Positions 38,435-47,437 of a stretch of DNA of 64,000 nt are shown here, one piece after another. Origin of the DNA: Cnuibacter physcomitrellae (lineage in GTDB: Bacteria; Actinomycetota; Actinomycetes; Actinomycetales; Microbacteriaceae). Where the stretch lies: contig NZ_BMHD01000001.1 in assembly GCF_014640535.1 (NCBI RefSeq), positions 1,738,214 through 1,802,213 on the forward strand. Reading direction: 5' to 3'. Under the pieces are notes generated by a model. The model did not search any database. It was not told where the DNA came from and saw only the letters and a list, made by a program, of their open reading frames with translations. The position numbers and the translations under genes were made by a program. Numbering within the stretch: position 1 is the first letter of the stretch; every line of letters starts with the position of its first letter.

Positions 38435-38755
38435 CTACTTGTTGCCCTCGTTGTCCACGCCGTCGTCGTCGCCGGATGCGGGGGCCTGCGTGGAGCAGTC
38501 GTCGCCCGAGTCCGTCGGAGCCGCGGAGGAGCCCGAGGAGGAGTCCGCGGAGGCGTCTGGCGTGGAGGTCTTGTCCTCCGGACGCTCGGTCTGGCAGGCG
38601 AGCGGCGGGAGCGTGAAGCTCGTCTCGCTCACCGAGGGCCGCGGCGTCTCGTACGGGGTCTGCGCGTCGCCGGCGCACGCGGCGAGCGAGGCGACGAGCA
38701 CGACGGCCGAGACCGCCCCCAGCGCCGTGCCGATGGTCCTGCGGGTGATGAGCAT
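38435..38755 (-). CDS. Small secreted lipoprotein
   Basis: A 106-residue exported protein with lipobox LAAC at residue 27, a short region with two cysteines (ACQTE and DDCST) and an Asp/Ser/Pro-rich tail. GAGGAGG precedes the ATG. No recognisable domain; function unknown. The tail probably spans the cell wall. Confidence 0.72.
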   Translation of the reverse strand: MLITRRTIGTALGAVSAVVLVASLAACAGDAQTPYETPRPSVSETSFTLPPLACQTERPEDKTSTPDASADSSSGSSAAPTDSGDDCSTQAPASGDDDGVDNEGNK

Positions 38756-38817
38756 GGGAGCCTCCTCGTCGTCAGCTCCCTACGCAACGACGTTCGGCGC
38801 CGGACGGCAACCCCCTT

Positions 38818-38911
38818 GTCCCGCCGGACGTGCGACGCGACATCCCGCCGAACGGGCGACCCGGGCCCGCCGAACGGGCGACGCGCATCCCGCCGAACAC
38901 GCGACGCGGGG
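38818..38911. repeat. Family D short direct repeats
   Basis: Four imperfect direct copies of CCCGCCGAACGGGCGAC, 21-24 bp apart, lie between the amidase end and the lipoprotein start. Unlike the other families these are direct repeats, though each unit has a weak internal dyad (CGCC/GGCG). Confidence 0.7.
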
Positions 38912-38998
38912 GCGGGGCACACCCCGCACGCAGCGGTGCACCCGCCCGGGAGGACCGGACGGGTGCACCGTGCGAGGCGGGCTCACCCCGCCGCGGCC

Positions 38999-40846
38999 TC
39001 AGCCCTTCGCGGGCTCGAGCGCCGGGTAGAGCGGCGGCGTCGTGCGCGCGTGGGTGGCCTGCTCGAACGCGTAGGTCAGCCCGATGAGCGTCCCCTCCGC
39101 GTAGTCGCGGCCGAGGAACTCGAGGTTGACCCCCGCACCCGTGATGGTGTTGTCCGCGGCGATCGCCTGGCCCATCGGGACCGTGACCGACGGCATCCCC
39201 GTGTTCGGGCTCAGACGCAGGTTGGTGCTCTGAGTGCCGTACGGCGTGCCGGAGGGGTAGACCAGGGCGTCGAGGTCCTGGGCGTCCATCATCGCGGTCA
39301 CGACGGCGTTGCCCGTCGCGATGGCGGTGGTGTGCGAGCCGGTCGGCCCCGCCCACGCCTGGTACTGCTCCTCGGTGACCCGGTCGCGCGAGGTGTAGGT
39401 CGACGCGCGGGAGGGGACGTACTTCCCGGAGGCGAGGATGCCCTGGATCGACTGCGCGGCCACGTCGGGGTCGAGGTGGTTCGCGATGTACTGGTTCAGG
39501 TCGTGCTTGAACTCGTTCTGGCTGCCGCTGGTCTCGTTGAGGACGGCCGCGAAGCCCGACGGCGGGGTCACCGCGATCACCTCGGCGCCCTGGGCCTCGA
39601 GCGTCGCCTTGGCCTGCGCCCACAGCCGCACGTCGGTCGCGTTGCTGCCGATCATCGACGGGACGTACCCGATCCGCGCGCCCTTCAGCGCGGTGGGGTC
39701 GAGGTACGACGTGTACGAGTCGGGGACCTTGCCCGCCTGCTCGGCCGTGATGGGATCCGCGGGGTCGACACCGGTCACGGCGTCGAGCGCGACGGCGGCG
39801 TCGGTGACGCTGCGCGCGATCGGGCCGCCGGTGTCCTGGCTCAGCGCGAGCGGGATGATGCCGTCACGGCTGGTCAGACCCACCGTGGGGCGGATGCCGA
39901 CGAGCTGGTTGTACGACGAGGGGACGCGGATGGAGCCACCGGTGTCGGTGCCGAAGCCGATCCCGCCGAGGTTCGCCGCGATCGCCGCACCGGTGCCGCC
40001 GCTCGAGCCGCCGGCGGAGCGGTTCGTGTTGTACGGGCTCGCGACGAGCAGGCTCTGGCCCGCGGGCAGGCCGGCGGAGAACTCCGACACGAAGCCGTAG
40101 GCGAACTCGTCGAGGCTGGCCTTGGCGAGGATGATCGCCCCGTCCGCACGGAGACCGGACACCATGGCGGCGTCGGTCGTGGTCTGGTTCCCGTCCCAGC
40201 ATCCGCAGCCGCCCGTGGTGGGCATGTCGAGGGTGTCGTAGTTGTCCTTCAGCACGATCGGCACGCCGAGCAGCATGCTGGTCATGCCCTCGGAGGCTCG
40301 GGTCGCGTCGGCCTGGGCCGCCGCGGCGAGCGCGACGCCGCTCGTCGTGATGATCGAGTTGAGCGGGCGTCCCGACGCGTCGACCTGGACCCGGTCGTAG
40401 GCGGCGATGCGGTCGAGGTACTCCTGGGTGATCTCGACCGAGGTCGTGACGCCGGCGTTCATCGCGGCCTGCATGTCGACGCTCGAGGCCTCGATGAGGT
40501 CGAACGGACCATCGTCGTAGATCATGCGCTGCGAGACCGCGGCGAGGTCGAGCACGGTGATCGTGCCGTCCGCGTCGACGTCGGCCGCCTCGACGCTCGC
40601 CCAGTCGGGCGAGGCCGAGGTTGCACCGAGGTGCGCGGAGACGACCGCGAGATCGGCCGCCGTCACCTGGTCGTCGCCGGTGAGGTCGAGCTCCGTGTAG
40701 TACGGCGCGAGCATGGCGGCCTCGGCCGCCGGAGCAGCCGGTGCGGCGGTCGCCGCGGCGGGCGTCGCGATGACGGCTCCGGCGACGAGGGCGGAGAGCA
40801 GTCCCGAGGCGGCGAGAGCCGTCGGGCGCGAGCGTCGGAGCATCAT
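38999..40846 (-). CDS. Secreted amidase with N-terminal dockerin domain
   Basis: Exported amidase-signature hydrolase, 615 residues. After the signal peptide comes a type-I dockerin (about 49-109) with two calcium loops: DLTGDDQVTAAD (54-65) and DVDADGTITVLD (89-100). The amidase follows, with catalytic Lys200 (VLKDNYD), cis-Ser near 281 (GGSSGGT) and nucleophile Ser305 (TDTGGSIRVP). Substrate unknown. The dockerin should bind the cohesin protein encoded just upstream. The ATG at 40846 has AGAAGGA eight bases upstream and gives a canonical signal peptide; an ATG at 40882 overlaps the cohesin stop by ATGA and would add twelve residues. Confidence 0.9.
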   Translation of the reverse strand: MMLRRSRPTALAASGLLSALVAGAVIATPAAATAAPAAPAAEAAMLAPYYTELDLTGDDQVTAADLAVVSAHLGATSASPDWASVEAADVDADGTITVLDLAAVSQRMIYDDGPFDLIEASSVDMQAAMNAGVTTSVEITQEYLDRIAAYDRVQVDASGRPLNSIITTSGVALAAAAQADATRASEGMTSMLLGVPIVLKDNYDTLDMPTTGGCGCWDGNQTTTDAAMVSGLRADGAIILAKASLDEFAYGFVSEFSAGLPAGQSLLVASPYNTNRSAGGSSGGTGAAIAANLGGIGFGTDTGGSIRVPSSYNQLVGIRPTVGLTSRDGIIPLALSQDTGGPIARSVTDAAVALDAVTGVDPADPITAEQAGKVPDSYTSYLDPTALKGARIGYVPSMIGSNATDVRLWAQAKATLEAQGAEVIAVTPPSGFAAVLNETSGSQNEFKHDLNQYIANHLDPDVAAQSIQGILASGKYVPSRASTYTSRDRVTEEQYQAWAGPTGSHTTAIATGNAVVTAMMDAQDLDALVYPSGTPYGTQSTNLRLSPNTGMPSVTVPMGQAIAADNTITGAGVNLEFLGRDYAEGTLIGLTYAFEQATHARTTPPLYPALEPAKG

Positions 40847-40878
40847 CGGATGGATCCTTCTGGTCTGAGGGTTCGACG

Positions 40879-41598
40879 TCATCGGGTCTTCACCGCCCGG
40901 CGCCAGACGAGGAGTCCGGCCGCGACGGCCGCGACGGCGGCCGCGACGATCCCCGCGATCCCGCCGACGGCGAGACCGGTCGAGGCGAGGTCCCCGCCCT
41001 GCGAGCCGGCGGCAGCCGCCACCGTCGTCGGGGTCGGAGTGGCGGTGGCGGACGCGCCGGGGGTGCCGGCGCCCGGGTCGGGCTCGGTGACCGGCGGTGC
41101 GGCGATGACGACCACCGACGTCGCGACGTCGGTAAGCGGGGTGGAGGCGCCCGCCGCGTCGACGAGCACGACCGAGGCGAGGTCGAGGTCGGCGGTGCCG
41201 CTGGCGACGGCGGTGAGCTCGAGGCTGACGGCGAGGTCGCCCGAGAGCGCGGGCGAGGTGCCGAGTCGCGAGTGCAGGACGGTCAGGCCCGTCGGGGACT
41301 CCGTGGCGGAGTCGAAGCCGCCTGCGGGGCCGGAGAGGCTGCCGTCGACGTAGTCGAGCAGGGCGGGATCGTAGGCGAGCTGCAGCTCGTACGCGTAGAC
41401 GTCGGTGGTGGCCGGCAGCGCGATCGAGACGTCGATCGTGTCGCCGATCGCGGCGTTCGCGGTCGCGGAGAGGGTCGGCGGCGCCACCGTAGGAGCCGCG
41501 CTGGCGGGGAGCGCCGTGAGGAGCGTGAGGGCGGACGCGGCGCCGGCCACGGCGAGTGCCGCTCCGACGCGCCGGGCGCGTGGTCGTGGTGAGTGCAT
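40879..41598 (-). CDS. Surface-anchored cohesin-domain protein (mini-scaffoldin)
   Basis: A 239-residue exported protein with a signal peptide (1-34), one cohesin domain (about 40-165; IGDTIDVSIALP, YAYELQLAYDPALLDYVDGS), a Pro/Thr/Ala linker, then LASTG (204-208), a transmembrane helix and RRAVKTR. The last part is a class-E-type sortase signal, so the cohesin should be attached to the wall. Cohesins bind dockerins with high affinity; the amidase encoded next carries one. This ATG is preferred over one at 41748 because the signal peptide starts here. No other cohesin or dockerin is in the window. Confidence 0.85.
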   Translation of the reverse strand: MHSPRPRARRVGAALAVAGAASALTLLTALPASAAPTVAPPTLSATANAAIGDTIDVSIALPATTDVYAYELQLAYDPALLDYVDGSLSGPAGGFDSATESPTGLTVLHSRLGTSPALSGDLAVSLELTAVASGTADLDLASVVLVDAAGASTPLTDVATSVVVIAAPPVTEPDPGAGTPGASATATPTPTTVAAAAGSQGGDLASTGLAVGGIAGIVAAAVAAVAAGLLVWRRAVKTR

Positions 41599-41783
41599 CA
41601 GAGCACAGTCCTGCTTTCGCTGTCGACGAGACAGGGCATCAGGGCGCGCCGCATCGCCCGAGGGCAGGCGCTCTCGAGCAGGAGGAGTGGTGCAGGGGCT
41701 GTGCGCTTCCCGGTGCGATGACTCGGGGTTGCTAGGGTGCCGCCACACTATCCACGGCCGGACCCGCGCTCGTTACGGCGATG

Positions 41784-41812
41784 TTTCGATCTCGTGTCCA
41801 ACCGTTTCGATC
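41784..41812. promoter_or_regulatory. Repeated TTTCGATC upstream of the cohesin operon
   Basis: TTTCGATC occurs at 41784-41791 and 41805-41812, 21 bp apart (two helical turns), with a related TTTCGCGATC from 41816. They lie in the 284-bp gene-free stretch (41599-41882) upstream of the cohesin gene, in an AT-richer patch. Possible activator sites; nothing else recognised there. Confidence 0.3.
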
Positions 41813-41882
41813 AGATTTCGCGATCGGAATGCCGGATCATTCCTCAGCAACCCGCCAAATCGCCGGATCCCCCCTTCAGGGG

Positions 41883-43091
41883 TCACCGCGCGGCGCAGGC
41901 TCCCGACGGGACCGGCGTCGTCGAGCCGACCTGCTGGAGCATCGGCGCGATCTGGTCGAGCGTGAGCGCGTAGCCGGTCTCCGCATCCGTCGTCGACCGG
42001 GCGAACACCACGCCCACCACCTGGCCGGCGCTGTCGAGCAGCGGGCCTCCCGAGTTGCCGGGACGCACGGTGCCGCGCAGCGCATAGATCTCGCGGCTCA
42101 CCTCGCTCTGCGAGTAGATGTCGAGCCCGGTCGCCTGCAGCACCTGACGGATGCGCGCCGCACCGATCTCGTACGGCCCGTTCTCGGGATAGCCGGCGAC
42201 GTAGGCGGCGTCGGACGCGCCGAGCTCGGTGCCGAGGGAGAGCGGAGCGACCCCCAGCCCCGGGACGTCGAGCACGGCGAGGTCGGTCTCGGGGTCGAAC
42301 GCGACGAGGGTGGCCGGCTTCTGCTCCCCCACGCCGCCGATCTGCACGACGAGCTGATCGGATCCCGCGACGACGTGCGCGTTGGTGATGACGCGGTCCT
42401 CAGCGACGACCCAGCCGGATCCCTCGGCCCCGCCGGAGCACTGCGGAGCGGAGCTCAGCACGCGGACGACGGCCGGGGACGCGGCGTTGACCGCATCCGG
42501 CACGGACGGATCGGGGGCCTGGGTGCCCTGGATGACCTCGACCCCGTCGGCGAAGACCTTCGGGAACCCGACGGTGTCGAGTGCGTCGCCGAGGGCGCCG
42601 AGCACGGTCGAGGGCGGGACCGGGCTGATCCGGTTCAACGTCGACACCACCTGCGACGAGGAGGCGAGCTGCTGCGCCGGGAGGAACGCCGTGGTCTGCA
42701 GGAACCCCGCCACGAGCCACACCGCGACCGCCCATGTGGCGAGACCGAGCACAGCTCCACCCACCGAGTCGAGGCCGCGGGCGATCCGCAGCACCCCCAC
42801 AGCACGGCGGATGAGCCCCGCCACGAGCGAGAGCACGGCCACGCCCAGCGCGAGGCAGAGCAGCAGCGCCACCGCGGCGGCGATCATGCGCTGGACCGTG
42901 CCGCTCCAGCCGACCGTCGCCGCGAGCCAGTCGACGAGCGGGGGCACGACGAACGTCGCGAGCCAGGCGCCGGCGGCCACCCCGAGGAGCGAGGCAGCCG
43001 TCACCAGCAGGCCCCTGCGCCACCCTCCGATCACCGCGGCGACCGCGATGAGGAGCAGCACGACGTCGACGATCCATTCCATCGGGCCCAT
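41883..43091 (-). CDS. MarP-like membrane serine protease (CvpA plus trypsin fold)
   Basis: A 402-residue protease with four N-terminal transmembrane helices of the CvpA type (residues 5-135) and an extracytoplasmic trypsin-like domain. The triad is readable: His239 (ITNAHVVAG), Asp270 (ETDLAVLD), Ser347 (RPGNSGGPLL). Cys218 and Cys399 could form a disulfide like that of mycobacterial MarP, which supports acid and oxidative-stress survival. The start is the ATG at 43091; MEWIVDV at 43082 is an alternative. Confidence 0.9.
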   Translation of the reverse strand: MGPMEWIVDVVLLLIAVAAVIGGWRRGLLVTAASLLGVAAGAWLATFVVPPLVDWLAATVGWSGTVQRMIAAAVALLLCLALGVAVLSLVAGLIRRAVGVLRIARGLDSVGGAVLGLATWAVAVWLVAGFLQTTAFLPAQQLASSSQVVSTLNRISPVPPSTVLGALGDALDTVGFPKVFADGVEVIQGTQAPDPSVPDAVNAASPAVVRVLSSAPQCSGGAEGSGWVVAEDRVITNAHVVAGSDQLVVQIGGVGEQKPATLVAFDPETDLAVLDVPGLGVAPLSLGTELGASDAAYVAGYPENGPYEIGAARIRQVLQATGLDIYSQSEVSREIYALRGTVRPGNSGGPLLDSAGQVVGVVFARSTTDAETGYALTLDQIAPMLQQVGSTTPVPSGACAAR

Positions 43092-43213
43092 CGTACGGAG
43101 GGCTCCTGTCCGCCCGCCGACACCTCGCTGAACGCGGCGGGTGACGCGATCGAGGTGAGACAGTACTCACCCTGCGCACCGCAGCAGCGCATCCGACCGA
43201 TACTTTGCGACCT

Positions 43214-44269
43214 GTGACGACCGCCGCGCGCCTGCCCTCGCCCTTCGCCCAGCCGCCTGCCGGCTCCTACCCCACCGGATACGCGGGCTTCGCGCGAGGC
43301 TGGGACGGGGCGGCCTGGACGGGCGAGCCCGTGCGTGCGGCCGACGCCCCCGAGCTGCACCTCAGGCACCCGATCGGGCACGCGTTCACCCGCCCCTCGC
43401 TCTACATCGCGGTGGTGGGCGTCGTCCTCGGCTTCTTCGTGGCCGTCATCGGCGCGGGGATCGGATCGTCCTGGGTCGCCGGGATCGGCGGCGGCATCGG
43501 CGTGGCCGGCCCTCTCGTCGCGGTGTGCCTGGCGGTGCGCTCGCGGCTGCGGATCGGCTCGCTGCACGTGCGCTCGGCGGTCCTCTGGGGAGCCGTGTCC
43601 GGGGCGTTCGCCATCACGGTCTCGTTCTACGCCGAGCGGGCGCTCATGCCCTTCCTCCCGGCCGGGTCGATGGCGTCGGGCGGCCCGATCGAGGAGATCA
43701 CGAAGCTGCTCATCCCGTTCCTGCTCCTGCTCCTGGGGCCCGCGGCGTTCAAGGACCCGCGGGTCGGCGTGTGGACCGTGGTCGTCGCAGGAGCGGTCTT
43801 CGGCATCGTCGAAGGCGCCCTCTACGTCGGCGGCGCCCTCGACGACCTGCACTCGACGACCCTCACGGCGCAGCAGATCGTGCAGGGCGACGCCGGCCAC
43901 ACCGGCTACATCTACCTCACGCGCATCTGGGAGGAGCTCGGACACGTCTTCTGGACGGGCGGCGCCGCCGCCCTCATCTGGCTCGGCGCGCACCGTCGCG
44001 GCCGGGCGTTCACCGGGCTCGGCGCCCTCGGGCTCGTCATCGCGATCGCCCTCCACACGATCAACGACACCGTGATCGCGGTCGCCGACCTCGACCTCTT
44101 CGGCATCGTCCCGCTGCTCGGCATCGTGTGGATCGTGCTCAGCTACGTGCTCTGGATGCGCCCCCGGGTCCGGATGCTCGTCCCGCCCGACGCGCTCGGC
44201 ACGGTCGCGAAGCGCTGGCGTCCGCGACTGTCGAAGCGGATGCGCGCCGAAGCCACCACAGGGGCCTGA
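43214..44269 (+). CDS. PrsW-family intramembrane metalloprotease
   Basis: Polytopic protein with eight or so helices and the PrsW signature: GGPIEEITKLLIP (EExxK), VFGIVEGALYVGG, the LGHVFWTG histidine and HTINDT near the end. PrsW-type proteases cut anti-sigma factors. The N-terminal 35 residues (SYPTGYAGFARGWDGAAWTGEP) resemble a degenerate DUF2510 module. There is no ribosome site; TACTTT ends seven bases before GTG 43214, suggesting a leaderless start; TTG at 43205 is possible. Confidence 0.83.
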   Translation: MTTAARLPSPFAQPPAGSYPTGYAGFARGWDGAAWTGEPVRAADAPELHLRHPIGHAFTRPSLYIAVVGVVLGFFVAVIGAGIGSSWVAGIGGGIGVAGPLVAVCLAVRSRLRIGSLHVRSAVLWGAVSGAFAITVSFYAERALMPFLPAGSMASGGPIEEITKLLIPFLLLLLGPAAFKDPRVGVWTVVVAGAVFGIVEGALYVGGALDDLHSTTLTAQQIVQGDAGHTGYIYLTRIWEELGHVFWTGGAAALIWLGAHRRGRAFTGLGALGLVIAIALHTINDTVIAVADLDLFGIVPLLGIVWIVLSYVLWMRPRVRMLVPPDALGTVAKRWRPRLSKRMRAEATTGA

Positions 44270-44318
44270 CACCGCGACGGCCAGGCGGGCGCCGCCCGAG
44301 AGTGGGAGGCTCGATGCC

Positions 44319-45656
44319 ATGAGCGACTCCGAGCGACCGGCCCCCGAGGCCGCGGCCGTCCCGCCGCCGGTGGGCGGCACCCCCGTGCCCGACGAGACCA
44401 CCCCTGCGTCGGGCGGGCCCACGACGAGCGCGGCGCCGGCGGAGGTCGACCTCGCGCCCGAGGCGACCCTTCGGCCGCACTCCACGTACGAGCATCCGTC
44501 TCTGCGGAGGCTGTGGACCGGCCGCCTCGGCGTGGTGGCGACCCGGAGTCTGCAGGTGCTGCTCGTGCTGGCCGTCGTGTCGGTGCTCGTCATCGGGCTG
44601 GTGCAGGTGAAGCTCGTGGTGCTGCCGGTGCTCATCGCGATCGTGGTCGCGGCCGCGTTCGCCCCGGTCATCGGCTGGCTCCGCCGCCACGGCTTCAGCG
44701 CGATGCTCGCCACCTGGACCACGCTCATCGCCGGCGTGGTGATCTTCGGCGGCGTGATCACGCTCATCGTGTTCGCCGTGCGCAACGAGTGGGACGAGCT
44801 GTCGAGCTCGGCCGTCCAGGGCATCGATCAGGTCCAGGGCTGGCTGCAGAGCGGCTCGCTGCCCATCGACCAGCAGCAGCTCGACAGCATCCGCGACACC
44901 GCCGTGGGCTTCCTCACCAGCAGCTCGTTCTCGAGCGGCGCACTCACCGGCATCTCCGTGGCCGCCGACATCGTCACCGGCGCCGTGCTCGCCATCGTGG
45001 TGCTGTTCTACCTCCTCAAGGACGGCGACCGGATCTGGCGCTTCCTCCTCCGCCCCTTCCACGGGCGCAACCTCGACCGCGGCCACCGCATCGGCGGCGT
45101 GGCGCTGAAGTCGCTCGGCGGCTACGTGCGGGGCACCGCCCTCATCGCGTTCGTCGACGCCGCCGGCATCGGCATCGGGCTGCTCGTGCTCCAGGTGCCG
45201 CTGGCGCTGCCCCTCGCCGTGATCGTCTTCATCGGCGCGTTCATCCCGATCGTGGGGGCGACGGTGGCGGGCATCCTCGCCGCGCTCGTCGCGCTCGTCG
45301 CCAACGGACCGGTCGCTGCCCTCATCGTCGTGGCCGTGGTGATCGCGGTGAACCAGCTCGAGGGGAACTTCCTCCAGCCGGTCGTCCAGGGGCGGTCGCT
45401 CAAGCTGCACCCGCTCGTCATCCTGCTCGCCCTGACCGCGGGCACGATCCTCGGCGGGATCCTCGGCGCCGTGCTGTCGGTCCCCATCGCCGCGGTGGCG
45501 TGGTCGATCGTCAAGGCCTGGAACCCGCCGGACGAGGCCGCTCCGGCGTTCGCCGAGCCCTCCCTCCCCGAGAAGGCGGAGCTGCAGGAGGCCGCCGCCG
45601 AGAAGGCGCTCAAGAAGGCGCGCAAGCGCGGCCGAGCCACCCCATCCCGCCCCTGA
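44319..45656 (+). CDS. AI-2E family transporter
   Basis: A 445-residue member of the AI-2 exporter (PerM/TqsA) family: a disordered Pro/Ala-rich head (1-60), paired helices near 70-135, a central loop, and the typical cluster of C-terminal helices (VFIGAFIPIVGATVAGILAA and NFLQPVVQGRSLKLHPLVIL). Family members export signals or exchange ions; the substrate cannot be set here. GTGGGAGG precedes the ATG. Confidence 0.88.
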   Translation: MSDSERPAPEAAAVPPPVGGTPVPDETTPASGGPTTSAAPAEVDLAPEATLRPHSTYEHPSLRRLWTGRLGVVATRSLQVLLVLAVVSVLVIGLVQVKLVVLPVLIAIVVAAAFAPVIGWLRRHGFSAMLATWTTLIAGVVIFGGVITLIVFAVRNEWDELSSSAVQGIDQVQGWLQSGSLPIDQQQLDSIRDTAVGFLTSSSFSSGALTGISVAADIVTGAVLAIVVLFYLLKDGDRIWRFLLRPFHGRNLDRGHRIGGVALKSLGGYVRGTALIAFVDAAGIGIGLLVLQVPLALPLAVIVFIGAFIPIVGATVAGILAALVALVANGPVAALIVVAVVIAVNQLEGNFLQPVVQGRSLKLHPLVILLALTAGTILGGILGAVLSVPIAAVAWSIVKAWNPPDEAAPAFAEPSLPEKAELQEAAAEKALKKARKRGRATPSRP

Positions 45657-45668
45657 GGTCCTCCTGAC

Positions 45669-45717
45669 CCGTCACTTTCGGCTAGTGCGCGACCGCGCGA
45701 CTAGCCGAAAGTGACGG
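45669..45717. terminator. Perfect 18-bp dyad between convergent genes
   Basis: CCGTCACTTTCGGCTAGT and its exact complement flank a 13-base loop that is itself palindromic (GCGCG...CGCGC). It lies exactly in the 67-bp gap between the AI-2E transporter and flotillin genes and is best explained as a bidirectional terminator without a U-tract. Confidence 0.75.
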
Positions 45718-45723
45718 ATCGGG

Positions 45724-47346
45724 TCACACCTTGGGGGCGTCGGACGTGCCCGCGCTCGAGTCCGCCGCGGTCGCTCCCGCGCTGCGGCGCGAGCCTGCGC
45801 CGGCGCCGGCGCTCGCGCCCGCGCCAGCGAGAGCCTTGCCGATCGCCTCGCCCGTGGCGGCCCCGGTCGCGCGACCGGTGATGATCTCGGCGACGTCGAC
45901 CCCGACCAGGTCGCGGATGAGCTGCATCGAGGTCGCGAGCTGCGTCGCGACGGAGGCGCTCACCGCGCCGGTCGCGGCGGACGAGCCCGACCCCGATCCG
46001 CCCTCGCCGGCGATGACGGTCATGTTCGAGATCGCCGACAGCGGCTCGGACGCGGCACGGACGATGGCGGGGAGCTGACCGATGATCTCCTGGCGCAGAA
46101 GGTCCTCGGCGCGCTCCTCGAGCGCCTCGGCCTTGGCCCGGGTGGCCTCGGCCTCGGCGGTGCCCTTCACCTGGATCGCGGCGGCCTCGGCCTCACCCTC
46201 GGCCCGCAGCGCCTCGGCGGCGGCGATACGGCGGTTCTTCTCGGCCACACCCTCGGCCTCGAGGGCCTCGGCGGCGCTCCGACGGCGGTTGCGCTCCGAC
46301 ACACCCTCCGCCTCGAACGCCTCCGCGGCGGCCTTGCGCCGGTCGCGCTCGGCGTTCGCCGCCGCGATGTTCGCCGCGGCCGTGGCCTGCGCCTTCTTCT
46401 CGACCGAGTACGCCTCGGCGTCGGCGACCGCGCGGATCTCGGCGTCGAGCTCCTGCTTGCGGAGACCGACGCGCTTCCCGGCCGTGATCTCCTGCTGCGA
46501 GATGACCTCCTGCTGCGAGATCGCCTCGGCGAGCGGCTTCGCCGCCGACGCCTCGGCCCGCGCCTTGTCGGTCTCCTTCTGGATCTCGGCGTTGCGCAGG
46601 TCGAGCTTGCGCTGCTGCTCCGCGACCGCCTGCTCGGCGGCGATGCGCGCCTCCTCGGACGCCTGGCGCGCCACCGACTCGGCGATCTCGGCGACCTGCT
46701 TCACCCGCGCGGCCTCCGCGCGACCGAGGTCGCGGATGTAGCCGTTGTCGTCGTCGATCTCCTTGATCTGCAGCGTGTCGATCTGCAGGCCCTGCACGTC
46801 GAGCGACTCGCGCACCGCCTCCAGCACCTGTCCCTGCAGGGCCTGGCGGTTGGTGATGATCTCGGTCACCGTGAGCTGACCGACGATCGATCGCACGGAT
46901 CCGGACAGCACCTCCTCAGTGGAGGTCTCGATCTGGTCCTGCTGGTTGAGGAACCGCTGCGCGGCCGCGCGGACCATCGACTCGGAGCCGCCCACCTTGA
47001 CGACGGCGACGGCGTTCACGCGGATGGTGATCGCATCCCGTGTCTGAGCGGTGGCCTGCACGTTCAGCTGCCGGCTGCGGAGGCTCAGCTTGAAGTGCGC
47101 CTCGACGATGGGCTTGACGAACACCCGCGAGCCGAAGACCACGCGCTGGCCGGCGTTCTCGGTCTCCTCGAGCGCGGTCTCGCCGGGCTTCACCGCGCGC
47201 TGGCGCGAGGTGACGATGATCGCCTCGTCGGGCTTGGCGACCTTGATGCCGCGCAGCAGCGTGATCACGACGATCAGGACGATGATCACCCCGACGGCGA
47301 TGGCGGCGATCGTGAGGACGGTTCCTAGTGCGGCTGCGGCGACCAT
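45724..47346 (-). CDS. Flotillin-like SPFH-domain protein
   Basis: A 540-residue membrane-scaffold protein. One N-terminal helix (residues 5-30) anchors an SPFH/band-7 domain (about 35-210), followed by a long Ala/Glu/Arg coiled coil (215-430) with repeats of AEALEAEGVAEKNRR type, and a flotillin C-terminal domain (QEIIGQLPAIVRAASEPLSAI). Such proteins organise membrane microdomains. The Gly/Ala/Ser-rich tail is unusual. GAAGGG precedes the ATG by five bases. Confidence 0.9.
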   Translation of the reverse strand: MVAAAALGTVLTIAAIAVGVIIVLIVVITLLRGIKVAKPDEAIIVTSRQRAVKPGETALEETENAGQRVVFGSRVFVKPIVEAHFKLSLRSRQLNVQATAQTRDAITIRVNAVAVVKVGGSESMVRAAAQRFLNQQDQIETSTEEVLSGSVRSIVGQLTVTEIITNRQALQGQVLEAVRESLDVQGLQIDTLQIKEIDDDNGYIRDLGRAEAARVKQVAEIAESVARQASEEARIAAEQAVAEQQRKLDLRNAEIQKETDKARAEASAAKPLAEAISQQEVISQQEITAGKRVGLRKQELDAEIRAVADAEAYSVEKKAQATAAANIAAANAERDRRKAAAEAFEAEGVSERNRRRSAAEALEAEGVAEKNRRIAAAEALRAEGEAEAAAIQVKGTAEAEATRAKAEALEERAEDLLRQEIIGQLPAIVRAASEPLSAISNMTVIAGEGGSGSGSSAATGAVSASVATQLATSMQLIRDLVGVDVAEIITGRATGAATGEAIGKALAGAGASAGAGAGSRRSAGATAADSSAGTSDAPKV

Positions 47347-47437
47347 GGGACCCTTCGTGTCGGCGTTGGACGCACCGCGGATGCGGCACGCGCGTCGGGC
47401 CCTTCGGGTCGGCCCCCCGCCTCCACTATGTCATGCG

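Noticed and set aside
38999-41598. Cellulosome locus
   Set aside because: No glycoside hydrolases or carbohydrate-binding modules; one cohesin and one dockerin amidase only.
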